Assembly (NCBI GenBank): GCA_907165135.1
Contig: OU015568.1
Coordinates: 9,060,501-9,124,500 of the forward strand
DNA length: 64,000 nucleotides
DNA from: Oikopleura dioica
Lineage: Eukaryota; Chordata; Appendicularia; Copelata; Oikopleuridae
Reading direction: 5' to 3'
Of this stretch, positions 12,401-23,296 are shown piece by piece. Under the pieces are notes generated by a model. The model made no database searches. It was not told the origin of the DNA and was given only the letters and a program-made list of their open reading frames with translations. A program made the translations under genes and the position numbers. Numbering within the stretch: position 1 is the first letter of the stretch; each line of letters begins with the position of its first letter.

Positions 12401-14141
12401 AAAGCTGATTTAACTCCACCATATCTGCAAATGTCAACGAATCGTGCTCAAATGCACCGAGCTCCGATTTGCTCGCCGGAAAACTGCTCCTTTCCCGTCG
12501 AATCTACTAACTCCTCCTCAGGAAAAGCATCGATTTACCAGGCAAACTTGAAGTATCTGGCAGACCAGTCAAATCTACAGCTGCAGAATCAAAATCAGAA
12601 TGATGGACAGCTTGTAAATGGTAAGAGCTCCAATAAAAGCTATCTATCAGTAGTGCGTTTTGACGAAATAGACAAAAATTTGCACTGAGGTTATGATAGC
12701 CAAAGATATTTCCCTCTGAATAAACATAAAATTCCCTGAACTTTCAATTGAATATTCCGGTGGACTTTGTCCAAGCTCCTGTAGTAACCGCAGATTAACG
12801 AGACATATTCATAGGGACGATCACGGAGGAAAATGTCACGGAAGTCGATGTCGATAAATACGTATCGATTGAAAACGAAAAAACGCCCAAGAAATCGAAA
12901 GTAAAGTTTGGCGCGGTTACGGAAATTGAAAACGAGGGCTTTTCATCTGATGGCGAAACATCTGGTGACGAAAAGAAGAGTGATGCGAAAAGCAAGGACG
13001 AATCGACGAGCGGTGATGGAGATTTCGAAAAGGATGGAGAACAGTAAGTACAATGGAAACATCTGGCCGTAGGTTTGAACTGGAGGTCTTCTTATCCAGA
13101 TAAGACCTCAGTCAGTTTTTTCTTCAAATCTGACAGTTAGAAAATGCCAAGTTTTTTCCTCATTTTTCCTCTTTTCCATATGTTGCTAGAAATCCTTGCC
13201 AAGATCATTAACAATATTTGACCAGAAAGGTTCCTCTAAAACTTTCTGATACGAATCAACCATTAACATTTTATCACTAGCTACGCGAAATTGAAGCAGC
13301 GCCGTAATACTGGAGTTCCTCTTGTCAATTTGCCTGTCGAAGATGACGACGAAAAAACGAGTGGGTCGAGCAAATCGGAGAAAAAATCGTCACATGACTC
13401 GCATCACGGCAAGCAAGAGTGGCACAAGGTCGATATGGTCGCGTGGATTCTACTGCTTTGCATCTCGATCGAGTGTCTTATCGAGGGAATAGGAAAGGGT
13501 CCAATTTCTTTCGGTTTTGAAGGTTGATGATCGGACTATTTGACCCTAGTTAAGCCTTTGCGCTGACATTAACAGATGAGCTGGGCGCGGGAATTGCGAT
13601 TCTGACCGCGATGATTATCAAGCTCATCCCCCAAAAGCTCGGCGACGCGGTGATCCTGAGCAAAGCCGGGCTCAACCACTTCTGGGAAAATCTTTTATCG
13701 CTCGGCGCCGTTTCTTTCGTCTATGTCGGTAAGTTCTAAAATCATCCTTCTTTCTCAATGAAATCTTATTATAGGGGTGATTCTTGGAATGCTGCTCAAA
13801 CCAGCGCTGGAGCATTCGGAAGAATATTTCTTCGGAGCTCTGGCTGGAATTTTCTTGTACATTTCGCTCTCCTCCTTGTTTCCAGTTTTGCACGACATTA
13901 TTGACGATCCAGAAGTGATTGGCAGCTTTGATGATCCAGCAGCACAGGCAAAGGCTTTCAGAAATCAACAGTTCCGACGACTACTACTCGCCAATTTCGG
14001 CTTTTTCACTGCCATGGGATTAATGGTACCTTTGGTAAGAAAGACATTTTTTAAAATCACCCATCTATACATTCATTCAAGATCTGGTTCGAACACGATC
14101 TTCAAGAAGCAATCACGGAGCTGATATGCAATTCATTATGA
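9464..14141 (+). CDS. ZIP (SLC39) family transporter-like protein with degenerate metal site
   Basis: SLC39A8/A14-like multipass protein. Exons 9464-9488, 9706-9851, 9916-10198, 10240-10334, 10631-10759, 12001-12367, 12405-12620, 12815-13043, 13281-13522, 13576-13728, 13775-14034 and 14082-14141 close in phase to 734 residues. TM1-3 come first, with the ZIP signature LIALAMGTMLCVTVFQLIPE. A long cytosolic loop rich in His, Ser and Glu (DHTHSHHN, SHDSHHGK) follows, then TM4-8. The TM4 motif usually HNxxDG reads ECLIEG, and the TM5 motif usually EExPHELGD reads KLIPQKLGD. Several metal ligands are therefore replaced and transport activity is doubtful. The join 12367 to 12405 needs a GA-AG intron. 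The first exon is uncertain: 8515-8569 and 9006-9048 end in the same phase. Confidence 0.75.
11150..11704 (+). CDS. Hypothetical basic protein inside the ZIP intron
   Basis: Not recognised. Exons 11150-11189, 11235-11327 and 11427-11704 splice in phase through GT-AG introns of 45 and 99 nt to 136 residues, starting at an ATG after GCGAAA. The product is Arg-, His- and Ser-rich, with no signal peptide, TM segment or known motif. It lies in the 1.2-kb intron of the ZIP gene on the same strand. Its second exon ends in the phase that would also join the ZIP exon at 12405, so 11150-11327 could instead be an alternative 5' end of the ZIP gene. A chance open frame is also possible. Confidence 0.35.
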
Positions 14142-14709
14142 AAAAATGAAAGAAAAGTTCAATTTAAATTATTCAACGAGATTCTGTTCAATACTTCTGA
14201 AAATGTAAATAAAACCTCAGAGCTTCTAATTGCTTGATGCATAACAACAATAAAATCGAAGACCTTTTTGGCAGCATAAATATATATTAGGCGCAAATAA
14301 AAAGAGAAAGCTCTGCCGACTAAATTCACTTCTTTGATAAAAAAAGTGTTCCAGAACGGCAAAGTGGCAGTTTGAACAGTTCAATGCTGGAATGGAATAA
14401 GTGAGCAAATAAAACATAATTATCATTTGAAATTCAAAAAATGCGGGACAAGGTTAGCAGTTTTAAAAAAGACTCACGCTTGGTTTGATGACCTCAACAG
14501 TCATATAACGTAACCAACGTTGAAAAATAAGGCAGTTGTGAAAAAGTCAGCTCAAAAAAATGTGCGAAAAAGAACTCATCGGGAGGAAAGGACCAGTAAG
14601 CAGCTTGGTGAAAAACCCCTTTAGCACCAAGGTTAGCGGTCCAGGTTCGTCCGTGGATGGGTTGGCTGGAATGTCAAAGTGTTGCTTGATGCGTTGGAAT
14701 GTTGCGAAG
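14142..14709. other. 3' flank of ZIP gene, no gene supported
   Basis: AT-rich sequence with several AATAAA-like hexamers on both strands (for example in the 14200-14280 stretch), consistent with 3' UTR and polyadenylation of the ZIP gene. From 14550 upward the minus strand has an open frame that may belong to the TATA-driven unit described next. Confidence 0.4.
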
Positions 14710-14912
14710 TCAGCTTCGATTGGGCGAAACTGGAGTTGGAAATTTATTCATCACTAGAAACAAACGCGTTAATTTTACTTCTTCTGGTATCGTTTCTTCC
14801 CTATTGGTTCAAAACAGGTTCAAAATAGGGAAAATATTTCGATAAATTTGGGATTTTCACTGTTTCTTTTTATTTTAAAAACTGTCAGTAGCTTACCTTC
14901 TCTTGCTCTCAT
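14710..14912 (-). CDS. Putative very short ORF downstream of a TATA box
   Basis: Exon 1 (ATG at 14912, ending 14897) reads MRARE plus one base and meets a good GTAAGC donor. The first acceptor, GTTTCTAG at 14754, gives only 19 codons before TGA at 14710. A second minus-strand frame from about 14747 to 14560 stays open for over 60 codons and looks coding (FRPIEADFATFQRIKQHF), but no acceptor joins it in phase to exon 1. Either the real exon structure was missed or this is a small non-coding or micropeptide transcript. No family recognised. Confidence 0.25.
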
Positions 14913-14976
14913 GGTGAAGTGGAGTTAAAAAGAAGAAAGGAATTTTTCTAACTGAGTTCTTGTCTCTCCGCGTCTT

Positions 14977-14985
14977 CTTTATATA
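14977..14985 (-). promoter_or_regulatory. TATA box on minus strand
   Basis: TATATAAAG read on the minus strand, about 65 nt upstream of the ATG at 14912. The surrounding GC-rich sequence and good Kozak context (CCACCATGAG) make it a convincing core promoter pointing left. Confidence 0.45.
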
Positions 14986-15079
14986 GGCGATTCAAGGCGA
15001 TTTCAAAAGTGGCAAAGGGCGCCGTGTTTGAAACGGTTGCCCGCGCGGCATTTTGCGCGCAGAGCTCTAAAATCGCCAG

Positions 15080-15295
15080 TCAGAGGCCGTCCCTGGCGCG
15101 CCATTCCACTGAGTAGCCAATGAACTCGGCACTCGGCGCAACGAAGGAATCAACGTCGTCGACAATCAAGTCAATAAAACTCTGTTTGCCCGGGCGAGCT
15201 GCGTTGTGAACTTGGCGCGCTTTCTGTTTTTTATTGATTTTGGGCGATGCCGACCTTTTGTTTAACAAAAATAGCTCGAAAACAGCTTCAATCAT
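15080..15295 (-). CDS. Hypothetical ORF
   Basis: 71 codons from an ATG at 15295; the frame is open further upstream to 15349. Composition is balanced and Lys/Arg-rich in the middle, ending YSVEWRARDGL. No motif is recognised, no splice partner found, and it lies just upstream of the TATA box at 14985. It may be a terminal exon or chance. Confidence 0.2.
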   Translation of the reverse strand: MIEAVFELFLLNKRSASPKINKKQKARQVHNAARPGKQSFIDLIVDDVDSFVAPSAEFIGYSVEWRARDGL

Positions 15296-15349
15296 CGAAT
15301 AATTACAGGAAATCCCCTTCAATTGGAACGTTTCTGCTTGAAAAAACAC

Positions 15350-15728
15350 AAAAACATCATCAAAATCAATTTCAAAACATGATTATGAATAGAAAACACT
15401 AGAATAATGTTCGGTTGACTCAAAACTCTAAGCTTGAATAATTTTTCAATGACTAAAGTTTTGCTGACGAGTCAACTAATTTAGATAATTCAGCATTCTT
15501 TTTACCTATTTACTGTAGTTTTCCTTTTTCTACTTCAATTTCTAAAAAATGCTACGTGATCTCCGGTGAACCTGAGCGTAAGAAGAAACGTGTTTTCATG
15601 TTTCATACAGTATAAAAATTAATGTCTTTCAAATTTCAACTCGGAACTCTCGATAAACTGAACATTTGCACATCCTTAAAACATAACTGAAGCGAAATCC
15701 AGTCTGTCAGATTTCGAAAACTGAGATT
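15350..15728. other. Short intergenic spacer
   Basis: AT-rich spacer between a doubtful minus-strand ORF and the plus-strand Cys-rich/kelch gene. It presumably carries the promoter of the latter. No distinct element seen. Confidence 0.4.
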
Positions 15729-17662
15729 ATGAGAGTTTTACCAAGTCTGAGTCTTCCAGTCCTATTTGCTGCTGGCTCAGACGTCTTTTCCGCCTTCAAC
15801 AGCTCTGAAGAACTTTGCCAGTGCGTAAAATCTACCGAGAGCCTTCTAATATTATTCCAGGGACGAGACAGCAGCTGCTCAATGCAATGATAAATGTGCA
15901 GCTGACTTTGCAGAGTGCTACGGAAGCTGCGCCGACCAGAATTGCCAGTACGAATGCGTCGCTGAATTCGGCCGCTGCGGCCCTGCCTGTCCCTGTGGCG
16001 AAAATTGTCCGGGCGGCTGTGAAGGCTGCCCGAGCCCATTTTGCCAGTGTACTGACATTCTGAACAATGGAGAGCACAATTACTGTATGCACCGAGCTAC
16101 TGCAAAGCAGGACTATTGCGTTACTCATTGCGAGACGGATACTTGCGTGCTTGATTGTAGTCAAGGAATGGTTAAAAATTCAGCGCTAGAAACAGTCAAT
16201 ACGTTTTTAACCGGGATAAGAATTTCTGAACGAAATGAAGCAGTGTCCCTGCCGAAGCGAATGCGTTGGCGGCTGTCCCTGTAAAGACTCAAGTTATGAA
16301 TGCCGAGAGTATGCGATGATTCTCGACAACGAACATCGAATTGAAGGAAAAATGACTAGCGTAGATGGCGAAGTTTTTGAAAGACGCAGATACGGACCAA
16401 GAAATCAAATGGTACTTGATAAAGCGTTCTATTTTGAATTCAAGGAACAAGGAATGTGGTCTTAAAGTTGATGATTTTATTTCGAATTTACTTTTAATAC
16501 CGTCCGGAAGTATTTATGTACGGCGGAGCCTCAACACCAAGGCAGATTGCTTTCTTCACTGGACCACCAGAGGCACCTTGTCACGAGTTTTAACTAATAG
16601 ATCAGGGCAAAATGAGAGAATAAAGTAAAGCTCGAATTCAGTGAGATCGATGTTTCAGACCTCGAACTTGGCTACGACTTCGATCAAGTCAATGGAACCG
16701 CAGTTTTGATTGAGAACGAAATTGGATTCGAAGATGACGGTAAATGGCGAGTGTTCTTTGCCTAGAAATAAAATGCGTTTAGTAATTTACTTCTGCTTCG
16801 GCCACAAGGATACAGCGTGCTTTGAGTTCGACGGGGAAAATAGTGTCGAAATCGTGCTAGAAACCTCGTTTTCTCATCGACGTGGAGGCGTTGGAATTTT
16901 TCAGACTGAGGTTGAAAATTTTAAAATTTCAGAATTTCAGAAATTTCAAATTGCACGATTAAAAGTTCTGATTGAAAATTTCATTCCACCATAATTTTCA
17001 CATGCAATTTTCATCCCTATTTCTAGACACAGGCAAATCACACCTAAATCAACTGCTAGGAACTAATGTGTTCAGGTTTTCGCCGTTGGTGGTGTCAATG
17101 CCGACGGTTCCTTGAACAACAAAGCTGAAATCTTGGGTCGAAATGGATGGACTACCATTGCCGATTTTCCCGAAGTCACTGGAATATCGGACGTGGCCGT
17201 TGTTTCGGATCTGAAGACGGATAAAAGTTTCATTCTTGGTGGTCATAATGGCGATAATGCCGTCCAAGACATTCATGTTTTTGGCCGGAATGATTCGACC
17301 TTTGAATTCACTTGGATTGGCCGTCTTAGTCGGGTAAGATCATGAAAAAGTCATGTTTATTGAAATTTATCGAAAGAGAATGAGTCAAGTTTCCTCACTC
17401 ATGTTTGAAAATCACATCTTGCTCGTCGGCGAAACAATCGAACGAGTTGAAATTGAAGATGATGCTTCATGCAAGTGTTTGATAACTGGAAAAAATCCGT
17501 TTTACTAAAAAAATATTTTTATGAAACAAGTTCAAAGATGGAAAAGGCTACCACATCCGCGAGTTAGATCCGCCTCTTCAGTACCCAGTTCTTTTTGCTA
17601 CAGAACCAGATGTCTGTCTCAACAGCTGCAAAGAATTCTGCTTCGCTGGAGACCTTTGGTGA
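15729..17662 (+). CDS. Secreted Cys-rich protein with kelch-like repeats
   Basis: Probable extracellular protein; no named family recognised. The ATG at 15729 starts a short hydrophobic segment (SLSLPVLFAA). Exons 15729-15820 and 15861-16159 encode a dense Cys-rich domain of about 100 residues with CxxxC and CPCGENCPGGCEGCP motifs. Exon 16221-16451 carries another Cys cluster (QCPCRSECVGGCPC). Exons 16511-16579, 16626-16739, 16783-16910, 17076-17333 and 17377 onward read as kelch blades, with diagnostic pairs such as VFMYGG, FAVGGVN and FILGGHN. The final exon ends at TGA 17660-17662. The intron 16452-16510 has GA-AG ends; the last junction (about 17468 to 17530) is unresolved. Kelch propellers are usually intracellular, so a secreted one with a Cys-rich head is unusual. 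Confidence 0.6.
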
Positions 17663-17689
17663 AGCTTTGAAGAAAGTTGATATTCAAAA

Positions 17690-17722
17690 CGTTTTTATTT
17701 TCTTTCAACAGCAGTAAATAAA
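17690..17722. terminator. Convergent poly(A) signals
   Basis: A minus-strand AATAAA (TTTATT on plus near 17693) and a plus-strand AATAAA (near 17715) lie between the stop codons of the kelch gene (17662) and the zinc-finger gene (17739). The two transcripts would end tail to tail within about 75 bp. Confidence 0.45.
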
Positions 17723-17738
17723 CAAAAGAAATAATAAA

Positions 17739-20537
17739 TTAGGCATTGAGCTGAACGCCTGGCTCAGTTTTCAGTCCTGGGCTCAGTGGCGTAGAAGACA
17801 CAGGCGGCAAAGTTTGCATTGGTGAGTGACCTGAGAATTCGAGCAGGGTTGGGAATTCAGAGAGCGGTTCAGTTTTTGCGACGTTCGTGTTGAACAATGA
17901 ATTCGGGAGTTGTAGAGGATTTGGCATACTCGAGGAGGAATTTGGAATGAGATTCGTTTCGTTGGCGTAGTTTTGGGAGATGAATTGGGAGAGCGAGGCC
18001 GAGTGCATGTCGATATCGTCAGACAAGCGACGTTTTTTGCCTGGCCGTTTTCGATAAAAGAGCTCGTAGTATTTCTGGTGCCATTCGTTTCGGTGTAGTC
18101 GTAAGTGTGCTGATAGTTTTTGCTCCTTAGAATGATTTTTAGCTGAAATAATAGGGAATTGATTTTGACTAACCGTTTCGCAGTCTTTTATACAGAGAAT
18201 GCAGACTGTTTTAAAAGTTAATGGAGTTTCTGTATGACAAGCGACGGTCGGATCTGATAGGTGAGCAAAACGAGCTTCTTCTGATGGAAATTTCTCCTTG
18301 CAGATTAAGCACATGAGTTCGTTGATAGGTTTTGGAACAGGAAGGGTTGAAGCTGAGGAAGGATCAAACAGTGGTGTCATTGAAATTGGGTTGTTTTGCG
18401 GTGGAGAGTTAGAAGTTGAGACTGTTGCGGATTGATTGCCAGAGAAAAAGTCCATCGAGTAATCTGAAAATTGAAATCAACGAGGAGAACGCCCAATAAA
18501 TAAGTTACCAGAAAGATTGGCCGGCAGCTTGCTAATTCGTTTTCCTGGCGTCTTTCGTTCTCGAATTAAGTCAAAGTACTGCTTGTGAATGGATCGGTTT
18601 TGTTGATGGCCGCTGTACAGTGAGTTTCTGTAATGCGTTTCGGCTTGCTTTTCGTGCTCGAAGCTTTTGTCGCAGACGAAACAGTAGAGCTTCCCGATGA
18701 TTTTGTATTGTGCAAGGCAGTTTTCTGTCATCACCAAATGGCCGAGAAGATCACTGTGCGAAGAACAGGTTTGATCACATGCTCGGCATTTTTGGGGAAT
18801 TTGGGGAAGTTGGATTTCCTTCTGAACGTTTTTTGTTATTTTACAAAAATTATAAATTATAAATTAATAAATTTTGATTGTTCGACCAATCAAAACGATA
18901 TATTTCGAATATGTTATATATATTACTTGATAAGCTTGATGGCGGTTCACCTGGCCAAGTGAATCTGGAGTAAGAGGCATTCTAGGGCCGTAATCCTCAA
19001 GGTCTTTGGCACTTGGGAAGCGGATGATATCAGCCAAGATTCGATGAAGAAATCTCGACTTTTCTCGAGGATTGACAGAGCTGTTTCGGTAGTTCGTGTA
19101 GTGTGTTTTGCACTTGCGAATCTAAAGAGGGTATTTGAAAAAATGGATTTCAGAGTCTTATCTTACGTTATCATATGGTTTTCTACAAACAAGGCAAAAT
19201 CGTAAACCAATCATTCTGAGCTTTTCCTGGCACTGGACTTCTTTTTGCACGTGCTCTAGAACTTTTGTCAAAAATCATCTACAAGAGCTTATTTTACCAA
19301 GTAATTGAAGTTCATCATCGAAGCCTTTTCCGCAGTGTGTGCAGACTTTGAGAACAGTCTCGGGAACATTCTGCTCTGGTGCCATTGCTTTGGCGATATT
19401 CAACGAATTCATCGAGTTTTCTCGTAGAATTGAGGATGTTGTCGATACCAGCTCTGGTGAAAAATTAAGGATTCGGGTCGGCATAACCTCTTTTACCTGA
19501 GAGTGACGGTCGGTTTTGACCAGCGAAGAGGGCTTGAATTGGATTCTGTATTTGCCCGTTGAGCGCTTGAACTGTACGAAGTTAGCTACAGATTGACTCT
19601 TTCTACGAACCTGGTAATCCTGGAATGCCATTTGGAAATCCCGCTTTTCCGAAAATCTCCATCAACGAAGCAGCTCCATTGCTGTTCTCGTTTGTATTAT
19701 TTGTATCAATTTCGATCGTATCATCACTTTTGATTTTCTCCTCGTTGTTGTCAGCCGAGCATTCCTGCGCAGAAACGTCGGAAGAGGTCGAATTTGAGTC
19801 TTTCGAAATCGAGTTTGGACTGAGAAGCTCTTCCATAGGATCTGTAGATGAGTCCTTCTTCTTTATTCGCTGCCCGTTTTCGTAGCAATTCCGAAGGGAT
19901 GACCAGTGAAAGCGGAAGTCTTCGAATTTTGAGACCTTCGTCAGTAAGTGTTTCAATCGGTTTAACTGAAGAAATTATATTATATAATATTCAATAACAG
20001 TTGTTTCACGGTTATCAAAAATTGAAAGCAAAGATTGGATATTTTGGACTGACAGAATTGGCTTTTAATATTTATCTTTTTGAAACGAAAACTAATATTG
20101 ACTCCTTTTTCTTGCAATTTTTTGCTGGTAACTATTCAACTTCAATTTTATTCCTTATTTTTTACTTCCATTTATTGTCGACGAAATGACTCTCCAACGA
20201 GTCATAAAATTGAATTCATGTTCTTTGATCGGGCGGCTTTAATCAGATTAATTATTCAATTTAATTAAACGTTAAATAAGAGCAGCGGAAGGCGGTTTTA
20301 ATGCCTCCACGAGCAGCAGTGAAATAATTAAATTGCAATAAATTTAAAATTATTGATTCGTCGCTGGTCGATAGCAAGGAAGTTGTAAAAATGATCCTTT
20401 TTTACCTGAAACGAAACACTTTCTCCTTGACCGTCGATTTCGAGGCATTTTTCTAGCGATTCATCGATGAGCTTCCATTTGTCATGATTCTCCTTTTGAA
20501 AGCGCTGGAAATCATCCTCGACGACCTCTGGCTCCAT
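17739..20537 (-). CDS. Protein with three tandem double-zinc-finger modules
   Basis: Probably a nuclear nucleic-acid-binding protein; no named family recognised. The ATG is at 20537, and exon 20537-20406 joins 19965 in phase. After a Ser/Asp/Asn-rich acidic region come three modules of about 85 residues (near 19350-19010, 18790-18530 and 18320-18020). Each has a CxxC...H...C finger, a spacer ending (I)GxxFCxxC, a second CxxC...H...H finger and a basic tail such as ERKTPGKR or YRKRPGKKRR. A partial fourth copy (RFHWSSLRNCYENGQRIKKK) lies near 19900. The C-terminus is Ser/Pro-rich with two short KTEP motifs that resemble SUMO sites. The junction near 19600 is unresolved: a 25-nt intron or a small indel is needed. 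Confidence 0.65.
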
Positions 20538-20948
20538 CTCGATATTCTTTTTATTATTCTAAAAGAAAGTGGCTGGTTATTTTTTGTTTGAAGAAAAGAT
20601 TTTTTTCTCTGCCTTGAATCGCGTAAGTTGAGATTTGCCAGAGTTTGATTAAATAGAACTAACTAAGTCACACAAACTAAAATCAATACTTATGTTAATA
20701 TTTGATTCAATTCAAATACAAAAATCTACAAACAAGAAAGCGGGAATTTTTAATCGCCAACTGGCTCAAATTGGAATTAAGAATTGGCTGCAACTTTTTA
20801 TCTTGATTTCTTTTTAAATATTTTAACTCTTTGTCGTTCGATGAGAAATTAAAATTTAGGCTAAACGGATCATTCATTTATCTCGTAAGAAGTAAATAAG
20901 GGGATCTTTATTTTAACGGGCAAAAATTTCTGAGGGGCCCTCATTTTA

Positions 20949-21021
20949 AGGGTGTCAACATCGATTTGATAAATTGTTGGACTCATAAGAGATACCCTTA
21001 CTAAATCGATGTTGACACCCT
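20949..21021. repeat. Short perfect inverted repeat
   Basis: Arms AGGGTGTCAACATCGATTT at 20949-20967 and its exact complement at 21003-21021, separated by 35 bp. It sits immediately left of a second inverted-repeat element and may be a small MITE or a nested terminal structure. Confidence 0.7.
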
Positions 21022-21023
21022 AT

Positions 21024-21515
21024 ACGGGAGGTGTACAATTTTTGTCGATTTCGGGATATAATCGCCAGCCAAATGGAACCGGTGAATCGAAATGACCTGA
21101 AAACTCTAATGAGTATTTGTGCACTCCTTACACACCTTTCCGCAAAATTTCAACGTGATAACCCACGCGAGCACTGCACAAGTACCGTTTTTCTCACCTC
21201 CACCCTCGCGCTCCGAGGAAAGAAAAAAACTGACAGCATTTTTTGGAGATCCCTAAGGTCTTGTTTAGATATTATTTATAGGTTTTCAAGTATGTAGAAT
21301 TTGAAAATCATACTTTCAGAGTGGTATCATGAATATTTAATAAAAAAATGACATAATGATATTATGAAAAGAGCAAATTCTAGCACTAAATCTTTAGTTT
21401 TCGAAAAATCTAAAAGTGCAGTTTAAAAGAGAATATTCGTTTTAGTATAATCTGAAATTTTCAGAAGATTATCTCAAAAGAAAGGCCAAATCGACAAAAA
21501 TTGTACACCTCCCGT
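21024..21515. mobile_element. MITE-like element with 28-bp perfect terminal inverted repeats
   Basis: The arms at 21024-21051 (starting ACGGGAGGTGTACAATTT) and 21488-21515 are perfect inverted copies, giving a 492-bp element without a transposase ORF. A 267-nt open frame inside (21031-21297) shows no motif and starts inside the arm. No clear target-site duplication was seen. Confidence 0.65.
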
Positions 21516-23136
21516 AAGGGGGTTCTTTAGGCGGGCTCCCGTATAGGGGTTAATGTATTCAATATCCATCAAAAGAGTCCCCAATTTGAAGAATTTTAAC
21601 CTCTAGAATCCTTTAAAAGGGGGACCATCTTGAATATAGATATTGGATTCGTTTTGAAATATTTTCTATTGGAATACTCTTAAACTTGATTCTGTATGTG
21701 TTATTCTCTTTTTGCTCATTTAAGTATTTTAAAATGTGTTAATGAAGCAGAGTTTACACACGATAGTGCTGACTCAAATCTGTTGACAACTCTTACTAAA
21801 ACTACTAAAACGAATTTCAAATTCAAATATCTCTTTTGCCATTTTAAAAAGTGGTAAAACTAAGTATAAATGGCAACGCGCTGGAGCCATATTTTCTTTA
21901 TTTTGTTTGAGCGCTAAATTAATTTAGCGTTTATTTATCTTTTCTTTTTTTCGAAAAGCTAAATCTTCAAGCTATTCACAAAGAAAAATGTATTAAAAAG
22001 CTCTTTCACTCTCTTTGCTATGGCGCGTTTTTGATGCTTAGGCATCATTTTTATTTTAGCTTTTGTAGTGATAAAATTATTTCTTTAACATTCTTTAGAA
22101 TCACTACATCGCCGTTTTAGTTTTTTATTGATTTTTAAACTACTGCTCAGGACGTAAATTATTCACCAGACAACTAAGAAATCAACGAAGATAATTTCTA
22201 CTTTTTTAACTTCGAAAGTCTTCGAAAAAAACAGATTCCTTATTGAATTTAAAAAGGTAAAAAGTCATAAAATTGTGGCATTTTTAATCTCTTTGAAAAT
22301 CACTTTCTCTTTTTTCAACAGCTCAAAATCAGTTTACCAGGATGGCTTTTAACGGCTTAATTCGGTTTTGTTTTTCGGCTTTTGTCGAAAAATCGCCGCT
22401 CAAAAATCTGTTAAATTTTTTATTCTTTTTCTCTTTTTTTTCCAGTTTTCCAAATCGCGAATTTTAAATTTGAATTTAAAACCAATCTTAATCTCGTTTC
22501 TCTTTTTCTCTCTTTTTGTTCCTCTGCCGGCTTCGTTGGATAAATATTCAATCTTTTAATCAAAAATAAAGTTAATTATTCATTTTTAGTATTATCTTTT
22601 TTGCACCGGGCTTTTGCTTTTGCTTTATTCGTTTTAATATTTTTCGTACCTTTTTCTCTTTTCTTATTCTAGCGAATTCGTAAAGCGTCTTAATTTATTT
22701 TCGTTAGCCAAAATAAACCAATTTTCGTCTCCTTATCAAATAATTAAAAGCGTCAAAAATAGAATCGAAGCTTTCCAATTTAATTTGAATCTTGTTTGAG
22801 TCCTAAACCGCCGCGATGTTTTGGCGAAAGTGTTATTTTTAATATATTACTTATGAAAATAACAACTCTTCTCTGCAACAACTCGTTCCTATCTTCTCCT
22901 TTTTTCTTAATTATATTTGCTAATTAAATATTTACAGCTTAATTTTAACTTCTATTTTCCTCCGCTTTTTAAAGCCAGGACAAACAAAATACAAAACTCA
23001 TCGATACCAAAAGTATCAAAAGTTCAGAATGAAGAAAAAGGAAGCAAAATTAAAATCAATATTTTCTAAGCTGGACAAAAAATTACGATTACCTCAGACT
23101 TTAAACTAAAATTGAAGGGTCCCAAGATAGGACTAG

Positions 23137-23296
23137 GGTCGGCTATCTGTGTAGAAAACCTGAGTCAGGTTAGGGTTAGGGTTAGGTTAGAAAATTAGAA
23201 AAGATTGAAATTATAACAGTTTAAATCAATAAAATTCTTGCGAAGCCGCTTTGATCTTCAGACTCTGACTCAGGTTTTCTACACAGGTTGCCGACC
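23137..23296. mobile_element. MITE-like inverted repeat, copy 1
   Basis: About 32-bp arms (GGTCGGC...CTGTGTAGAAAACC...) at 23137-23168 and 23265-23296 with about three mismatches, enclosing a 96-bp centre. Next to the left arm are TTAGGG-like units. It shares its core with the element at 24175-24278. Confidence 0.65.

Noticed and set aside
18152-18182. 31-nt GT-AG intron candidate in the zinc-finger gene
   Set aside because: Removing it shifts the frame and destroys the conserved second finger; the unspliced frame is correct.
23170-23192. Telomere-like TTAGGG repeats
   Set aside because: Only about three imperfect units beside a MITE arm, flanked by ordinary genes on both sides; not a chromosome end.
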